Positions 34,833 through 43,930 of a stretch of 64,000 nt of DNA are shown here, piece after piece. The notes under the pieces are model-generated. The model was given only the letters and a program-made list of their open reading frames with translations. It did not search any database and was not told the origin of the DNA. The stretch comes from Nocardioides cavernae (lineage in GTDB: Bacteria > Actinomycetota > Actinomycetes > Propionibacteriales > Nocardioidaceae): assembly GCF_016907475.1 (NCBI RefSeq), contig NZ_JAFBCA010000001.1, positions 3,658,001 to 3,722,000 of the forward strand, in the 5' to 3' direction. The position numbers and the translations under genes were made by a program. The first letter of the stretch is position 1; each line of letters opens with the position of its first letter.

Positions 34833-36875
34833 TCAGGAGGCAGGCACGTCCCGGTCGATCTCGGCCAGCCAGGCCGTCCCCTTCGCGTCGCTCGGCATCC
34901 GCCAGTCACCGCGCGGGCTCATCGTGCCGCTGGGGCTGACCTTGGGGCCGTTGGGCAGCGCCGAGCGCTTGAACTGGTTGGCGAAGAACCGCTTGACGAA
35001 GACCACCAGCCAGGTGCGGACCTCCTCCAGCGAGTACGCCACCCGCGCGTCCTCGGGGAAGCCGGGCGGCCACTCCCCCGACTCGAGGTCCTTCCACGCG
35101 TGCCAGGCCAGGAACGCGATCTTGCGCGGCCGGAAGCCGTGGCGTACGACGAGCGCGAGGGTGAAGTCCTGCAGGTTGTAGGGACCGACCGTGTCCTGCG
35201 TCGCCTGCGGCTTCTTCCCGTCCTCGACGGGGATCAGCTCGGGGGTGATCTCCAGCTCGAGGATCTCCCCGAGCAGCTTCCCCACGGCCTCGTCGAACTC
35301 GCCGTGGCTGATCACCCAGCGGATCAGGTGCTGCACGAGCGTCTTCGGGACGCCGGCGTTGACCGTGTAGTGCGACATCTGGTCGCCCACGCCGTAGGTG
35401 CACCACCCGAGCGCGAGCTCGGAGAGGTCGCCGGTGCCGACGACGATGCCGCCGCGCTGGTTGGCGAGGCGGAAGAGGTAGTCGTAGCGCAGCCCGGCCT
35501 GGACGTTCTCGAAGGTGACGTCGTAGACCTTCTCGCCGCGGCCGTAGGGGTGTCCGAGGTCCTTCAGCATCTGCTCGGCCGCGGGCCGGATGTCGAGCTC
35601 CTCGAAGGTCACGCCGAGCGCCTGCGAGAGCCGGGTGGCGTACGACTTGGTGGTCTCCCCCGTCGCGAAGCCGGGCATCGTGAACGCGAGCACGTCGCTG
35701 CGCGGGCGGCCGAGCCGGTCCATCGCCTTGCAGGCGACGATGAGCGCGTGCGTCGAGTCGAGGCCGCCGCTCACGCCGATCACGGCCTTGGGCGAGCCGA
35801 TGGCGTTGAGCCGCTGCTCGAGGCCGGTGACCTGGATGTTGTAGGCCTCGTAGCAGTCGAGGGCCAGCCGCTCGGCGTCGTCGGGCACGAACGGGAAGCG
35901 GTCGACCTTGCGCAGCAGGCCGATGTCGCCGGTCGGCGGCTCGAGCTCCCACTCGACGGTGCGGAAGCGGTTGACCCGCTCGTGGTGGGTGCGTCGGTTG
36001 TCGTCGAAGGTCACCTGCCGCATCCGCTCCTGGCGGACCAGGTCGAGGTCGACGTCGACGACCGTGCGCCGCGGACCGTCGGGGAACCGCTCGCTCTCGC
36101 CCAGCAGCGAACCGCACTCGTAGACCATCGTCTGGCCGTCCCAGCTCAGGTCGGTCGTCGACTCGCCCTGCCCGGCGGCGGCATAGACGTACGCCGCTGC
36201 GCAGCGTGCGCTCGCGCTGCGGACCAGCAGCCGCCGGTCCTCCGCGCGGGCGATCGTGATCGGCGACCCGCTGAGGTTGGCGAGCACCGTCGCGCCGGCC
36301 AACGCGGCCTCCGCACTCGGCGGCACCGGCACCCACATGTCCTCGCACACCTCGACGTGCAGGTCGAGGCCGGGGACGTCGAGGCACCGGAAGATCAGGT
36401 CGGGGCCGAAGCGGACGTCCTGCCCGGCGACGGTGATCCACTCCAGCTCGCGGTCGTCGCCCGGCGCGAACCAGCGCCGCTCGTAGAACTCGCGGTAGTT
36501 GGGCAGGTAGGACTTCGGGGCGACGCCGAGGATCGAGCCGCGGTGCACGACGACGGCTGCGTTGAAGACCCTGTTGCCGTGCACGACCGGCGCGCCGATC
36601 ACCAGCATCGTCATCAGGTCGGCGCTCGCCGCGACGATCTCGGCGAGCGCCTCCTCGACCGTCGCGAGCAGCGTGTCCTGCAGGAACAGGTCGTCGACCG
36701 AGTAGCCGGTCAGGCACAGCTCGGGGTACACCGCGACGGCGACGGAGTCGTCGTGGCAGGCCCGCGCCTGCTCGATCACGACAGCTGCGTTGGCGACGGG
36801 ATCGGCGAGGTGCACCGGCAGGGTCACTGCCGCGATCCGGGCGAAGCCCTGGGCGTAGGCCGAGTAGAAGTCCAC
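34833..36875 (-). CDS. nadE: Glutamine-dependent NAD+ synthetase
   Basis: NadE converts deamido-NAD+ to NAD+, with ammonia taken from glutamine. The 680-residue protein has the two-domain form of actinobacteria. The N-terminal glutamine amidase (nitrilase fold) shows the Glu of VYPELCLTGYS, the Lys of VAPKSYLPNYREFYERRWF and the Cys of VEVCEDMWVP. The C-terminal synthetase has the pyrophosphatase loop VIGVSGGLDSTHALIV and the later SELALGWCTYGVGDQMSHY. GTG at 36875 follows the hexamer TAGAGT at six bases, so the mRNA is probably leaderless. It stands alone, divergent from a GNAT gene. Confidence 0.95.
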   Translation of the reverse strand: MDFYSAYAQGFARIAAVTLPVHLADPVANAAVVIEQARACHDDSVAVAVYPELCLTGYSVDDLFLQDTLLATVEEALAEIVAASADLMTMLVIGAPVVHGNRVFNAAVVVHRGSILGVAPKSYLPNYREFYERRWFAPGDDRELEWITVAGQDVRFGPDLIFRCLDVPGLDLHVEVCEDMWVPVPPSAEAALAGATVLANLSGSPITIARAEDRRLLVRSASARCAAAYVYAAAGQGESTTDLSWDGQTMVYECGSLLGESERFPDGPRRTVVDVDLDLVRQERMRQVTFDDNRRTHHERVNRFRTVEWELEPPTGDIGLLRKVDRFPFVPDDAERLALDCYEAYNIQVTGLEQRLNAIGSPKAVIGVSGGLDSTHALIVACKAMDRLGRPRSDVLAFTMPGFATGETTKSYATRLSQALGVTFEELDIRPAAEQMLKDLGHPYGRGEKVYDVTFENVQAGLRYDYLFRLANQRGGIVVGTGDLSELALGWCTYGVGDQMSHYTVNAGVPKTLVQHLIRWVISHGEFDEAVGKLLGEILELEITPELIPVEDGKKPQATQDTVGPYNLQDFTLALVVRHGFRPRKIAFLAWHAWKDLESGEWPPGFPEDARVAYSLEEVRTWLVVFVKRFFANQFKRSALPNGPKVSPSGTMSPRGDWRMPSDAKGTAWLAEIDRDVPAS

Positions 36876-36881
36876 GCCGCC

Positions 36882-36887
36882 ACTCTA
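36882..36887 (-). promoter_or_regulatory. -10 hexamer, leaderless type, for nadE
   Basis: TAGAGT on the minus strand lies six bases before the GTG at 36875. Confidence 0.6.
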
Positions 36888-36900
36888 GGGATCCTGCCCC

Positions 36901-36971
36901 CCACCCCGGGGTGGTCCACCGGGAAACGGTCGGCCGGAGGTCTGTACGACGACCAGAACCCGGTGGACTAC
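36901..36971. promoter_or_regulatory. Palindrome and inverted repeat between nadE and GNAT gene
   Basis: CCACCCCGGGGTGG (36901-36914) is a perfect 14-base palindrome. Overlapping it, GTGGTCCACCGGG (36911-36923) and CCCGGTGGACTAC (36959-36971) are inverted copies with one mismatch, 35 bases apart. They fill the space between the divergent promoters and may be operator sites. Confidence 0.4.
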
Positions 36972-36999
36972 CCGGGCGGGCAGCAGGGAGGCTCTCCCC

Positions 37000-37899
37000 A
37001 TGGCCCTCGAGATCACCCGCTGCGTCACCGACGACGACTACGAGGCGTGGCGGCGCGTCCGGATCGCGGTGATCCCCTACGAGCGCACCCAGTCGCTCAC
37101 CGAGCTGCGGGAGGGCGACAAGCCCGAACGGCTCATGCTCCTGGCCCGTGCCGACGGGGAGGTCGTCGGGCACGGGCTGGCCCAACCGTCCGACTCGAGC
37201 GGCGGCGGCTCGGTGATCCCGCGGGTGCTGGAAGGCCATCGGCGCCGGGGCGTCGGCACCGCCCTGCTCGAGCGCCTCGTCGCGCACGTCGGCGAGCTCG
37301 GCCTGCCGACGGTGCGCGCGGGCGCCGACGACGACGGCTCCCTCGCCTTCGCCCACCGGTTCGGCTTCGAGGAGGTCAACCGCGAGGTCGAGCAGACCTA
37401 CCGACTCACCGGACCCGTCGAGCCGACCCCCGCACCCGAGGGCATCGAGGTCGTCACCGCGCAGGAGCGGCCCGGCCTGTGGGAAGCGTCGTACGAGCGC
37501 TTCGGCCTCGAGGCACTCGCCGACTTCGCCGTCGACACCCCGCTCGACGTCAGCCCCGAGCGGTGGGCGCGCGACTGGCTGGTCGACCCGATGTTCCTCG
37601 CCCTCCACGACGGCGAGGTGGTCGGGTGCGCCGGGGTGGGGCTCGACCCCGACCAGCCGACCCGGGCAGAGAACGGCCTCACCGCTGTACGCCGTGACTG
37701 GCGCCGCCGCGGACTCGCGGTGCACCTCAAGCTGGTCACCCTGGCCTGGGCCGCCGAGCACGGCATCGAGGAGGTCTACACCTGGACCCAGGACGGGAAC
37801 GCCGCGATGCGCACCCTCAACGAGCGCCTCGGCTACGACACGACGATGATCGGGATCCAGCTCGCCCGGCCGCTGGCCGGCCTGCTCGGCAATCCCTGA
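37000..37899 (+). CDS. Tandem GNAT acetyltransferase
   Basis: A 299-residue protein with two GNAT folds. The first carries the acetyl-CoA loop in VLEGHRRRGVGTALLERLV (about 75-93), the second in AVRRDWRRRGLAVHLKLV (about 229-246) followed by TWTQDGNAAMRTLNERLGY, a typical GNAT ending. Two-domain GNATs of this type acetylate small molecules such as aminoglycosides or mycothiol precursors; here the substrate is not evident. AGGGAGG lies eight bases before the ATG. It is divergent from nadE. Confidence 0.85.
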   Translation: MALEITRCVTDDDYEAWRRVRIAVIPYERTQSLTELREGDKPERLMLLARADGEVVGHGLAQPSDSSGGGSVIPRVLEGHRRRGVGTALLERLVAHVGELGLPTVRAGADDDGSLAFAHRFGFEEVNREVEQTYRLTGPVEPTPAPEGIEVVTAQERPGLWEASYERFGLEALADFAVDTPLDVSPERWARDWLVDPMFLALHDGEVVGCAGVGLDPDQPTRAENGLTAVRRDWRRRGLAVHLKLVTLAWAAEHGIEEVYTWTQDGNAAMRTLNERLGYDTTMIGIQLARPLAGLLGNP

Positions 37900-37936
37900 C
37901 GGGCGATGGACCTTTACCCGCCGGCTCCGCTCGCCG

Positions 37937-37942
37937 TAGCGT
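37937..37942 (+). promoter_or_regulatory. -10 hexamer, leaderless type, for sugar dehydrogenase gene
   Basis: TAGCGT is followed by seven bases and the GTG start at 37950. Confidence 0.5.
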
Positions 37943-37949
37943 CGCCCGC

Positions 37950-39122
37950 GTGCGCCACAGCCTCCGCACCACCCGCCTGTCCCTGTCCCTCGCCACGGTC
38001 CTCGCGACCGGCGCCCTCGCCGGCGGCCTGCTGACGGGGCCACCGCCGTCGGTCGCGGCTGCTGACGCCGCAGGCCATCAGGAGGCGCGAGCCCCGCAGC
38101 TGCGGGTACGCACGGTCGCGCGCGGCCTCGAGCACCCGTGGGACGTCCAGCAGGCCACAGGCGGCCGGCTCGTCGTCTCCGAGCGCGACCGCGCCCGCCT
38201 CAGCGTCGTACGCAAGGGCAAGCGACGCACGCTCGCCGACCTCTCGAAGCTGGTGTGGGTCTCCGGCGAGACCGGGCTCATGTCCCTCGCGGTCGACCCC
38301 GGCGCACGGACGCTGTGGGCGTGCCACGGCAGTGCAAGGGGCGGCAACCACGTGCAGGTGAGCCGTTGGCGCGTCGACAGGAAGTGGACCCGCCTCAGCG
38401 GCCACCGCACGCTCCTCACCGGCCTCCCCTCGACCTCGGGCCGCCACGGCGGCTGCCGGCTGCTCCTCGACCGCGACAGCGACGCCCTGTTCATCGGCAC
38501 CGGCGACGCCGCCGTGGGGACGAACCCCCGCAACCTCGACTCCCTCGGCGGCAAGGTGCTGCGCGTGCACCGCGGCACCGGCGCACCGATGGCCGGCAAC
38601 CCGTACGCCGACGCGAGCAGCGCGCGGCGCTTCGTGTGGACCTACGGCCACCGCAACGTGCAGGGCCTCGCCCAGCGCGCCGACGGCTCGGTCTGGTCGG
38701 TCGAGCACGGCAGCTACCGCGACGACGAGGTCAACCTGCTCGTCGCCGGCGGCGACTACGGCTGGAACCCCGTCCCGGGCTACGACGAGTCGGTCCCGAT
38801 GACGGACCAGTCGCTGCCGGGCGAGCAGCAGGACGCGGTCTGGTCCTCCGGCGAACCGACGATCGCCACCTCGGGCGCTGCGTGGGTCCGTGGTCCGCAG
38901 TGGGGCGCGCTCGAGGGCACGCTCGCCGTCGCTGCGCTCAAGGGCTCCGAGGTCCTGTTCCTGCGCTTCGACGCAGCCGGCAGCCTCACCTCGGTCACCC
39001 GCCCGCCCCGGCTGCAGCAGTTCGGCCGGCTGCGGTCGATCACGTCGGCCCGCGACGGCGACCTGCTCGTCACCACCGACAACGGCGTGCGGGACCGCGT
39101 CGTACGGGTGTCGCCGCGCTGA
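37950..39122 (+). CDS. Secreted PQQ-dependent sugar dehydrogenase-like protein
   Basis: A six-bladed beta-propeller protein of 390 residues, of the glucose/sorbosone dehydrogenase family. A signal peptide covers about 1-37. The propeller shows family blocks GLEHPWDVQQ, GETGLMSLAVDP, LFIGTGDAA, GGKVLRVHRGTG, VWTYGHRNVQGLAQ and DEVNLLVAGGDYGWNP. The catalytic-region His and Arg of soluble glucose dehydrogenases seem kept (GRHGGC, GHRN), but PQQ synthesis genes are not in the window, so the cofactor is unsure. GTG at 37950 is set by the promoter spacing. Confidence 0.85.
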   Translation: MRHSLRTTRLSLSLATVLATGALAGGLLTGPPPSVAAADAAGHQEARAPQLRVRTVARGLEHPWDVQQATGGRLVVSERDRARLSVVRKGKRRTLADLSKLVWVSGETGLMSLAVDPGARTLWACHGSARGGNHVQVSRWRVDRKWTRLSGHRTLLTGLPSTSGRHGGCRLLLDRDSDALFIGTGDAAVGTNPRNLDSLGGKVLRVHRGTGAPMAGNPYADASSARRFVWTYGHRNVQGLAQRADGSVWSVEHGSYRDDEVNLLVAGGDYGWNPVPGYDESVPMTDQSLPGEQQDAVWSSGEPTIATSGAAWVRGPQWGALEGTLAVAALKGSEVLFLRFDAAGSLTSVTRPPRLQQFGRLRSITSARDGDLLVTTDNGVRDRVVRVSPR

Positions 39123-39221
39123 GCGTGACCGTCGCCACAGCGCCGTACCCACGGGTCGGCACTAGCCTGACAAGTGGTCCGTGGACTCCATCAGGGAGCC
39201 GCGAGATGACGAGGAGTGAGC

Positions 39222-40076
39222 ATGCCTGAAGAGACCGCCCCCTACGGTTCCGGCCCGGCTGCATCGCAGCAGGCCGCCCCCGCCAAGCGGGTCCGCACCC
39301 ATCACCTGCGGGAGATGAAGGAGCGCGGCGAGAAGATCACGATGCTGACGGCGTACGACATGTACACCGCCGCGACCTTCGACGAGGCGGGCATCGACCT
39401 GCTGCTGGTCGGCGACTCCGCGAGCAACAACGTCTTCGGCAACGAGACCTCCCTCCCGGTCACGGTCGACGAGCTCCTCCCCCTCACCCGCGCCGTTGCG
39501 CGCTCGGTGAAGCGCGCGATGGTCGTCGGCGACCTGCCGTTCGGCAGCTACCAGGCCTCGCCCGAGCAGGGCTACCTCACCGCGGTCCGGTTCATGAAGG
39601 AGGCCGGCGCCCACTGCGTCAAGCTCGAGGGCGGCGCCGAGATGGCCCCGGTCATCCAGAAGTGCACGCAGGGCGGCATCCCCGTCATGGCGCACATCGG
39701 CTTCACCCCGCAGTCCGAGCACACCCTCGGCGGCTACCGCGTCCAGGGCCGCGGCGACGCGAGCGACCGCGTCATCGCCGACGCCCGCGCTGTGCAGGAG
39801 GCGGGCGCGTTCGCCGTCGTCATGGAGATGGTCCCGGGCGACGTCGCGGAGCAGATCAGCAAGGAGCTGACGATCCCGACGATCGGCATCGGCGCCGGCG
39901 CCGGCTGCGACGGCCAGGTCCTCGTCTGGCAGGACGCCTTCGGCCTGCGCACCGGCCGGATGGCGCGCTTCGTCAAGCAGTACGCCGACGTGCACGGCGT
40001 GCTGCTCGAGGCGGCCAGGGCGTACGCCGACGACGTCCGCGGCGGCACCTTCCCGGCCGCCGAGCACACGTTCTGA
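39222..40076 (+). CDS. panB: 3-methyl-2-oxobutanoate hydroxymethyltransferase
   Basis: PanB adds a hydroxymethyl group from methylene-tetrahydrofolate to 2-oxoisovalerate, giving ketopantoate for coenzyme A. The protein has 284 residues. Visible blocks are [35 protein letters not shown] with the metal-binding Asp, [38 protein letters not shown] with the catalytic Glu, and [24 protein letters not shown] at 39222 has GAGGAG five bases upstream; an overlapping GTG at 39216 lies inside that site. It is alone, without panC or panD. Confidence 0.95.
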   Translation: MPEETAPYGSGPAASQQAAPAKRVRTHHLREMKERGEKITMLTAYDMYTAATFDEAGIDLLLVGDSASNNVFGNETSLPVTVDELLPLTRAVARSVKRAMVVGDLPFGSYQASPEQGYLTAVRFMKEAGAHCVKLEGGAEMAPVIQKCTQGGIPVMAHIGFTPQSEHTLGGYRVQGRGDASDRVIADARAVQEAGAFAVVMEMVPGDVAEQISKELTIPTIGIGAGAGCDGQVLVWQDAFGLRTGRMARFVKQYADVHGVLLEAARAYADDVRGGTFPAAEHTF

Positions 40077-40178
40077 CGCCTCGCGCACCGCGGGCCGGGG
40101 CACACCGACGCCCCGGCCGGTGACAACGTCCGCCCGGCGCGGCAGGATCAGGGATTCCGACGACGCGAGGAGACCTCC

Positions 40179-40859
40179 GTGAGCGAGACCCCGGCCGAGA
40201 AGACGGCAGCCACCACGTCCACCGCGAAGAAGGCACCCGCGAAGAAGTCGACCGCCAAGAGGACTCCGGCCAAGAAGACGACGTCGTCCGCCGCCGCCAC
40301 TGCGAAGAAGACACCCGCGAAGAAGTCGGCGGCCACGAAGTCCACGGCAACGAAGTCCACGAGCACCGCCGCGAAGAAGGCCGGCCCAACGAAGAAGGCC
40401 GGCCCCACGAAGAAGACGGCGACCAGGACCACGACGAAGAGCGCCGCCAAGAAGGCACCGAGCAAGAAGGCACCGGCCAGGAAGTCGACGGCGAAGAAGG
40501 CCCCCGCGAAGAAGGCGACGGTCGCCAGGGCGGCGGCGCGCCCGACGACGTCGGGGACGACCGCGTCCGACAAGCCCGTGGCAGCTGCGGCGCGCCGCTC
40601 ACATGTCGAGCGCGCCGCCGACGTCGGGACCCAGGCGATGTCGACAGCGGCGATGGTCCAGAAGGTCGCGCAGGACACCGCGGAGCGGGTGGCGGCCGAG
40701 ACGTCCGCGCGCGTGAGCAAGCAGTACGAGGCGGCGATCGCCGAGCTCACCAAGACCCTCGACAAGAACACCAAGCGGGCGCTGAAGAGCGTCCGGGCCG
40801 CAGCCGACGTCGCTCAGGCGGCCAACCCCGTCAAGGGCAAGAAGAACAAGAAGAAGTGA
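40179..40859 (+). CDS. Histone H1-like lysine-rich protein
   Basis: A 226-residue, very basic protein. Residues 1-140 are low complexity: over a dozen variants of Ala-Lys-Lys-[AST]-Pro-[AST] and Lys-Lys-Ala, as in eukaryotic H1 tails and the C-terminal tail of mycobacterial HupB. The last 85 residues form a helix (VERAADVGTQAMSTAAMVQKVAQDTAERVAAETSA onward) and end in a Lys cluster. There is no HU fold. It probably binds and compacts DNA or another polyanion. GTG at 40179 has GAGGAG six bases upstream. Confidence 0.75.
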   Translation: MSETPAEKTAATTSTAKKAPAKKSTAKRTPAKKTTSSAAATAKKTPAKKSAATKSTATKSTSTAAKKAGPTKKAGPTKKTATRTTTKSAAKKAPSKKAPARKSTAKKAPAKKATVARAAARPTTSGTTASDKPVAAAARRSHVERAADVGTQAMSTAAMVQKVAQDTAERVAAETSARVSKQYEAAIAELTKTLDKNTKRALKSVRAAADVAQAANPVKGKKNKKK

Positions 40860-41084
40860 TCAGTTGTCCGGCGTGCCGTCGGTGACGCCGTCGCCGGAGC
40901 CGGCGCCGTCGTCGTTCCACTTCGGGTCGTTGTCCCACTCCTCGTTGCGCTCCTCGACCTTCTCGAGGGCGCGCGAGGCCTCCGCAGCCGAGGCGTAGGG
41001 GCCGAGGCGGTCGCTGTTCTTGCAGCCGTCCCTGCCCTCCACTGCGTGGTGCGTCAGGCAGAACCAGTATTCGTTCTCGCTCAT
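40860..41084 (-). CDS. Conserved small acidic protein
   Basis: A 74-residue protein of a type common in actinobacteria beside map: YWFCLTHHAVEGRDGC, then DRLGPYASAAEASRALEKVEERNEEWDND and an acidic tail. The Cys and two adjacent His with a second Cys could bind a metal. It is convergent with the H1-like gene, whose stop it abuts. ATG at 41084. No function is known to me. Confidence 0.7.
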   Translation of the reverse strand: MSENEYWFCLTHHAVEGRDGCKNSDRLGPYASAAEASRALEKVEERNEEWDNDPKWNDDGAGSGDGVTDGTPDN

Positions 41085-41195
41085 GTCACGACACTAGCCG
41101 GGCGCGACGCAGTCGCGCACGGCGTGTGGCGGGAGGTCGAGTAGCCCCGCGACTGAGGGACGAGGTCGCGAAAGGGCGTATCGAGACCTGTGAAA

Positions 41196-41201
41196 TACAC
41201 T
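41196..41201 (+). promoter_or_regulatory. -10 hexamer, leaderless type, for map
   Basis: TACACT is followed by six bases and the GTG at 41208. This spacing decides the start in preference to the upstream GTG at 41190. Confidence 0.55.
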
Positions 41202-41207
41202 CGCGCC

Positions 41208-42056
41208 GTGCCTGTCGTATCCCCCGCAGAGGTATCTGCGCGTCGTGCCGTGCCCGCCCACATCGCCCGCCCGGAGTACGTCGACCGGCCGGCGCCGCAG
41301 CGGTTCACCGGCGAGGAGGTCAAGGACGCCGAGACGATCGAGCGCATGCGAGTCGCCAGCCGCCTCGCCGCGCAGGCGCGCGACCTCGTCGGCTCCCACG
41401 TCGTACCCGGTGTCACCACCGACGAGCTCGACCGCATCGGCCACGAGTTCCTCTGCGACCACGGCGCCTACCCCTCGACGCTCGGCTACCGCGGCTTCCC
41501 GAAGTCGCTGTGCTCGAGCGTCAACGAGGTGATCTGCCACGGCATCCCCGACGCGCGCGTCGTCGAGGACGGCGACATCGTCAACATCGACATCACCGCC
41601 TTCATCGGCGGCGTGCACGGCGACACCAACGCCACCTTCCTCGCCGGCGACGTCGACGAGGAGACGCGGCTGCTCGTCGAGCGCACGAAGGAGGCGCTCG
41701 ACCGGGCGATCAAGGCGGTCAAGCCCGGGCGCCGGGTCAACATCATCGGCCGGGTGATCGAGGCCTACGCCAAGCGCTTCGGCTACGGCGTGGTCCGCGA
41801 CTTCACCGGCCACGGCATCGGCACCTCGTTCCACTCCGGCCTGATCATCCCCCACTACGACGACGAACGCTTCGACGACGAGATCCGGGTCGGGATGACG
41901 TTCACCATCGAGCCGATGCTCAACCTCGGCACGCCCGACTACGACATGTGGGACGACGGCTGGACCGTCGTCACCAAGGACCTGCGCCGCTCCGCGCAGT
42001 TCGAGCACACCCTGCTCGTCACCGAGGATGGCGCCGAGGTGCTGACGCACCCCTAG
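41208..42056 (+). CDS. map: Type I methionine aminopeptidase
   Basis: Removes the N-terminal Met from new proteins. 282 residues; an N-terminal extension of about 40 residues carries [17 protein letters not shown], as in mycobacterial MapB. The catalytic His is in [11 protein letters not shown], the metal ligands are Asp in [20 protein letters not shown], His in GHGIGTSFH, Glu in FTIEPML and the C-terminal Glu of [11 protein letters not shown]. The start is GTG 41208, next to a leaderless promoter. Its stop codon overlaps the -10 hexamer of the RNase P RNA gene. Confidence 0.95.
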   Translation: MPVVSPAEVSARRAVPAHIARPEYVDRPAPQRFTGEEVKDAETIERMRVASRLAAQARDLVGSHVVPGVTTDELDRIGHEFLCDHGAYPSTLGYRGFPKSLCSSVNEVICHGIPDARVVEDGDIVNIDITAFIGGVHGDTNATFLAGDVDEETRLLVERTKEALDRAIKAVKPGRRVNIIGRVIEAYAKRFGYGVVRDFTGHGIGTSFHSGLIIPHYDDERFDDEIRVGMTFTIEPMLNLGTPDYDMWDDGWTVVTKDLRRSAQFEHTLLVTEDGAEVLTHP

Positions 42057-42059
42057 ACT
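42054..42059 (+). promoter_or_regulatory. -10 hexamer of rnpB
   Basis: TAGACT overlaps the map stop codon. Six bases later begins the 5' strand of helix P1 of the RNase P RNA, the expected transcript start. Confidence 0.55.
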
Positions 42060-42065
42060 CCTCCC

Positions 42066-42430
42066 GAGTGGGTCGGCCGGGCGGCCGCGGCTCACCGCTC
42101 CGGTGGTGGGTCGAGGAAGGTCCGGGCTCCACAGGGCAGGGTGGTGGCCAACAGCCACCCGGGGCAACCCGCGGGATCAGTGCCACAGAGAACAGACCGC
42201 CGGTCCTCGGACCGGTAAGGGTGAAACGGTGGTGCAAGAGACCACCAGTGCGCCGGGCGACCGGCGCAGCTAGGCAAACCCCACCCGGAGCAAGATCAGA
42301 CAGGATGCGTTCGAGGGCGGCCCGCCCGAGCATCCGGGTAGATCGCACCAGGCGGCCGGCAACGGTCGTCGCAGATGGATGGTCGCCCCCGCATTGCGGG
42401 ACAGAACCCGGCCTACAGGCCGACCCACTC
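42066..42430 (+). ncRNA. rnpB: RNase P RNA, bacterial class A
   Basis: The catalytic RNA that trims the 5' leader of tRNAs, about 365 bases. Helix P1 pairs GAGTGGGTCGGCC (42066-42078) with GGCCGACCCACTC (42418-42430). Conserved elements are all present in order: GAGGAAGGTCCGGGCTCC (CR I region), a CAGGG turn, GGTGAAACGGTGG, GCAAACCCCACCCGGAGCAA (CR IV/V region) and ACAGAACCCGGCCTACAGG before P1 closes. The ends are set from P1 pairing and could be off by a few bases. Confidence 0.93.
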
Positions 42431-42448
42431 CCCACACCCCGATCGTGG

Positions 42449-43930
42449 TCAGCGGCCATCAGTCAGGCGGATCGAGCAGGCCGGGTCCGCGATGTAGACC
42501 GGCGAGTCCCCGTAGGTGTCGAGAACTTCGGGCTCGGCCTTGTTCCGAACAGTCCCGAACGAGATCGCGCGGCCGTCCGCGACGGCGTGCAGCTCCAGGT
42601 CGCAGTCGTCGTTTCCGTTGAAGCTGAGTACCTCCACCGTGACGGCGTCGCCCGGGCTGAAGGCAGGCGTGTCTCCTTGGCTGATCCGCCAGACAAGCGG
42701 GAGCTGCTGCTCGTTGGCGGTCGGCTGTTGCAGCACCTGGCAGGCAGGGTGATCGGCCTCCCACTCGACCGTGCCGCTGGTGTGCATATGGAAGTACTCG
42801 GTGGAGTAGACACCCTCGACGGTCTGCGTCTGGCCGCCCTCGTCGGTGACCGTCACCGTGCAGCCGTCGCCGACGTCGTCGCCGCGGACCACCAGGCGCC
42901 AGGGTGCCTCCACGGTGAACTGGTGGGGCCCTGACACGCCGCCACCCTCCGGGCTGCCGCCGTCGTCTCGTCCGAAGAGCTGGGCGGCACCCAGTGCACC
43001 AGCCAGCGCGACCAGTGCAGCTGCGGCGCCCAGCAACCATGGGCGCCACCGGTGTGGGAGCGGACGCGGCTCGGAGCCGGCCGGCGCCGGAGCTGGTTCG
43101 ATCCGGGGCTCCGGAGACGTCAGTCGTGATGGTGATTCGGTCCGGGTCGTCGAGCCGATGTCGACGGGCGTCCGGGCGAGCACGATCGAGCCCTCTGCGC
43201 CGTAGAGCCATCGCTGCGGGGTCTGCTGCGCACCAGCCTCGCGAACCTTCTCGAAGGCGTAGGCATATGCCTCGTCCACCGAGATCTGCCCATCGTCGTC
43301 GGCATCGGCCTCCCCGCTCGTGATCCCGCTGACCAGGGCAGTCGTGAAGACCGAGCCCGGCGGTGGCCGGCCTTCCGTGGGATCCCCCTCGAAGGAGTAC
43401 TCAGTGCCTCGCGACGCAGTCAGCACGACTCGTCCTCGCCCCTCTCCCATCAATCGCTCGCCCAGGTCGAGATCCGTGTCGCCCTTGGCCCCTTGTGCGA
43501 AGGCCCCACTGAAACAACAGTCGAGGACCACGACCTGGCGGCGAGCCCGGCAGTCCTCGAGCTGCTCCAGCAACCAGTGCGCCTCGACCCCGGACGAGGC
43601 GAGCCGGTTCTTCAGGGTGTCGCGCGCCGCGAAGTACAGCCGGCGACGCGCATCGACGAGCCCATGGCACGACAGGTAGACCAGCACGAGGTCGTCGGGG
43701 TGCCGGTCGGCCAGGAACTCCTCCACGGCCAGACGCATGGCTTGCGCCTTCTCGTCGAACACGGAGGTGACGGCGAAGGCTCCGATCTCCGGATCCGCCA
43801 GCAGGTCCCGCAGAGCAACCGCATCCACTGCCGGAGAGCGCAACCGACTCAACGCCGGGTCTGCGTACTGACTGACGGCCAGCAGCAGGGCGAAGCGTCG
43901 GTCACCGAGGGATTCGGTCGAGACTGCCAT
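42449..43930 (-). CDS. Caspase-like (C14) protease with EF-hand loop and membrane helix
   Basis: A metacaspase-type protease of 493 residues. The caspase domain spans about 10-255. The catalytic dyad is H89 in VYLSCHGLVD and C139 in VVVLDCCFSGAF; GSVFTTALVSGI belongs to the p10-like part. Inside the domain, residues 209-220 (DADDDGQISVDE) form a complete EF-hand calcium loop. A Pro-rich linker, one transmembrane helix near 298-318 and a 170-residue C-terminal beta-rich domain follow, so the protease faces the cytoplasm. It is divergent from the EACC1-like gene. ATG at 43930 follows GAGGGGG. Stop to rnpB is 19 bases. Confidence 0.88.
   Translation of the reverse strand: MAVSTESLGDRRFALLLAVSQYADPALSRLRSPAVDAVALRDLLADPEIGAFAVTSVFDEKAQAMRLAVEEFLADRHPDDLVLVYLSCHGLVDARRRLYFAARDTLKNRLASSGVEAHWLLEQLEDCRARRQVVVLDCCFSGAFAQGAKGDTDLDLGERLMGEGRGRVVLTASRGTEYSFEGDPTEGRPPPGSVFTTALVSGITSGEADADDDGQISVDEAYAYAFEKVREAGAQQTPQRWLYGAEGSIVLARTPVDIGSTTRTESPSRLTSPEPRIEPAPAPAGSEPRPLPHRWRPWLLGAAAALVALAGALGAAQLFGRDDGGSPEGGGVSGPHQFTVEAPWRLVVRGDDVGDGCTVTVTDEGGQTQTVEGVYSTEYFHMHTSGTVEWEADHPACQVLQQPTANEQQLPLVWRISQGDTPAFSPGDAVTVEVLSFNGNDDCDLELHAVADGRAISFGTVRNKAEPEVLDTYGDSPVYIADPACSIRLTDGR

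Noticed and set aside
34906..38043. A 1,045-codon frame on the minus strand covering nadE and the GNAT region
   Set aside because: Arg/Pro-rich shadow of nadE in another frame, running on antisense over the GNAT gene; no domain is visible.
41190..41207. GTG at 41190 as the start of map
   Set aside because: It lies upstream of the -10 hexamer TACACT that is six bases before GTG 41208, and it has no ribosome binding site.
42057..42448. Gap after map considered for a small protein gene
   Set aside because: The sequence is fully explained by the RNase P RNA with closing P1 helix.
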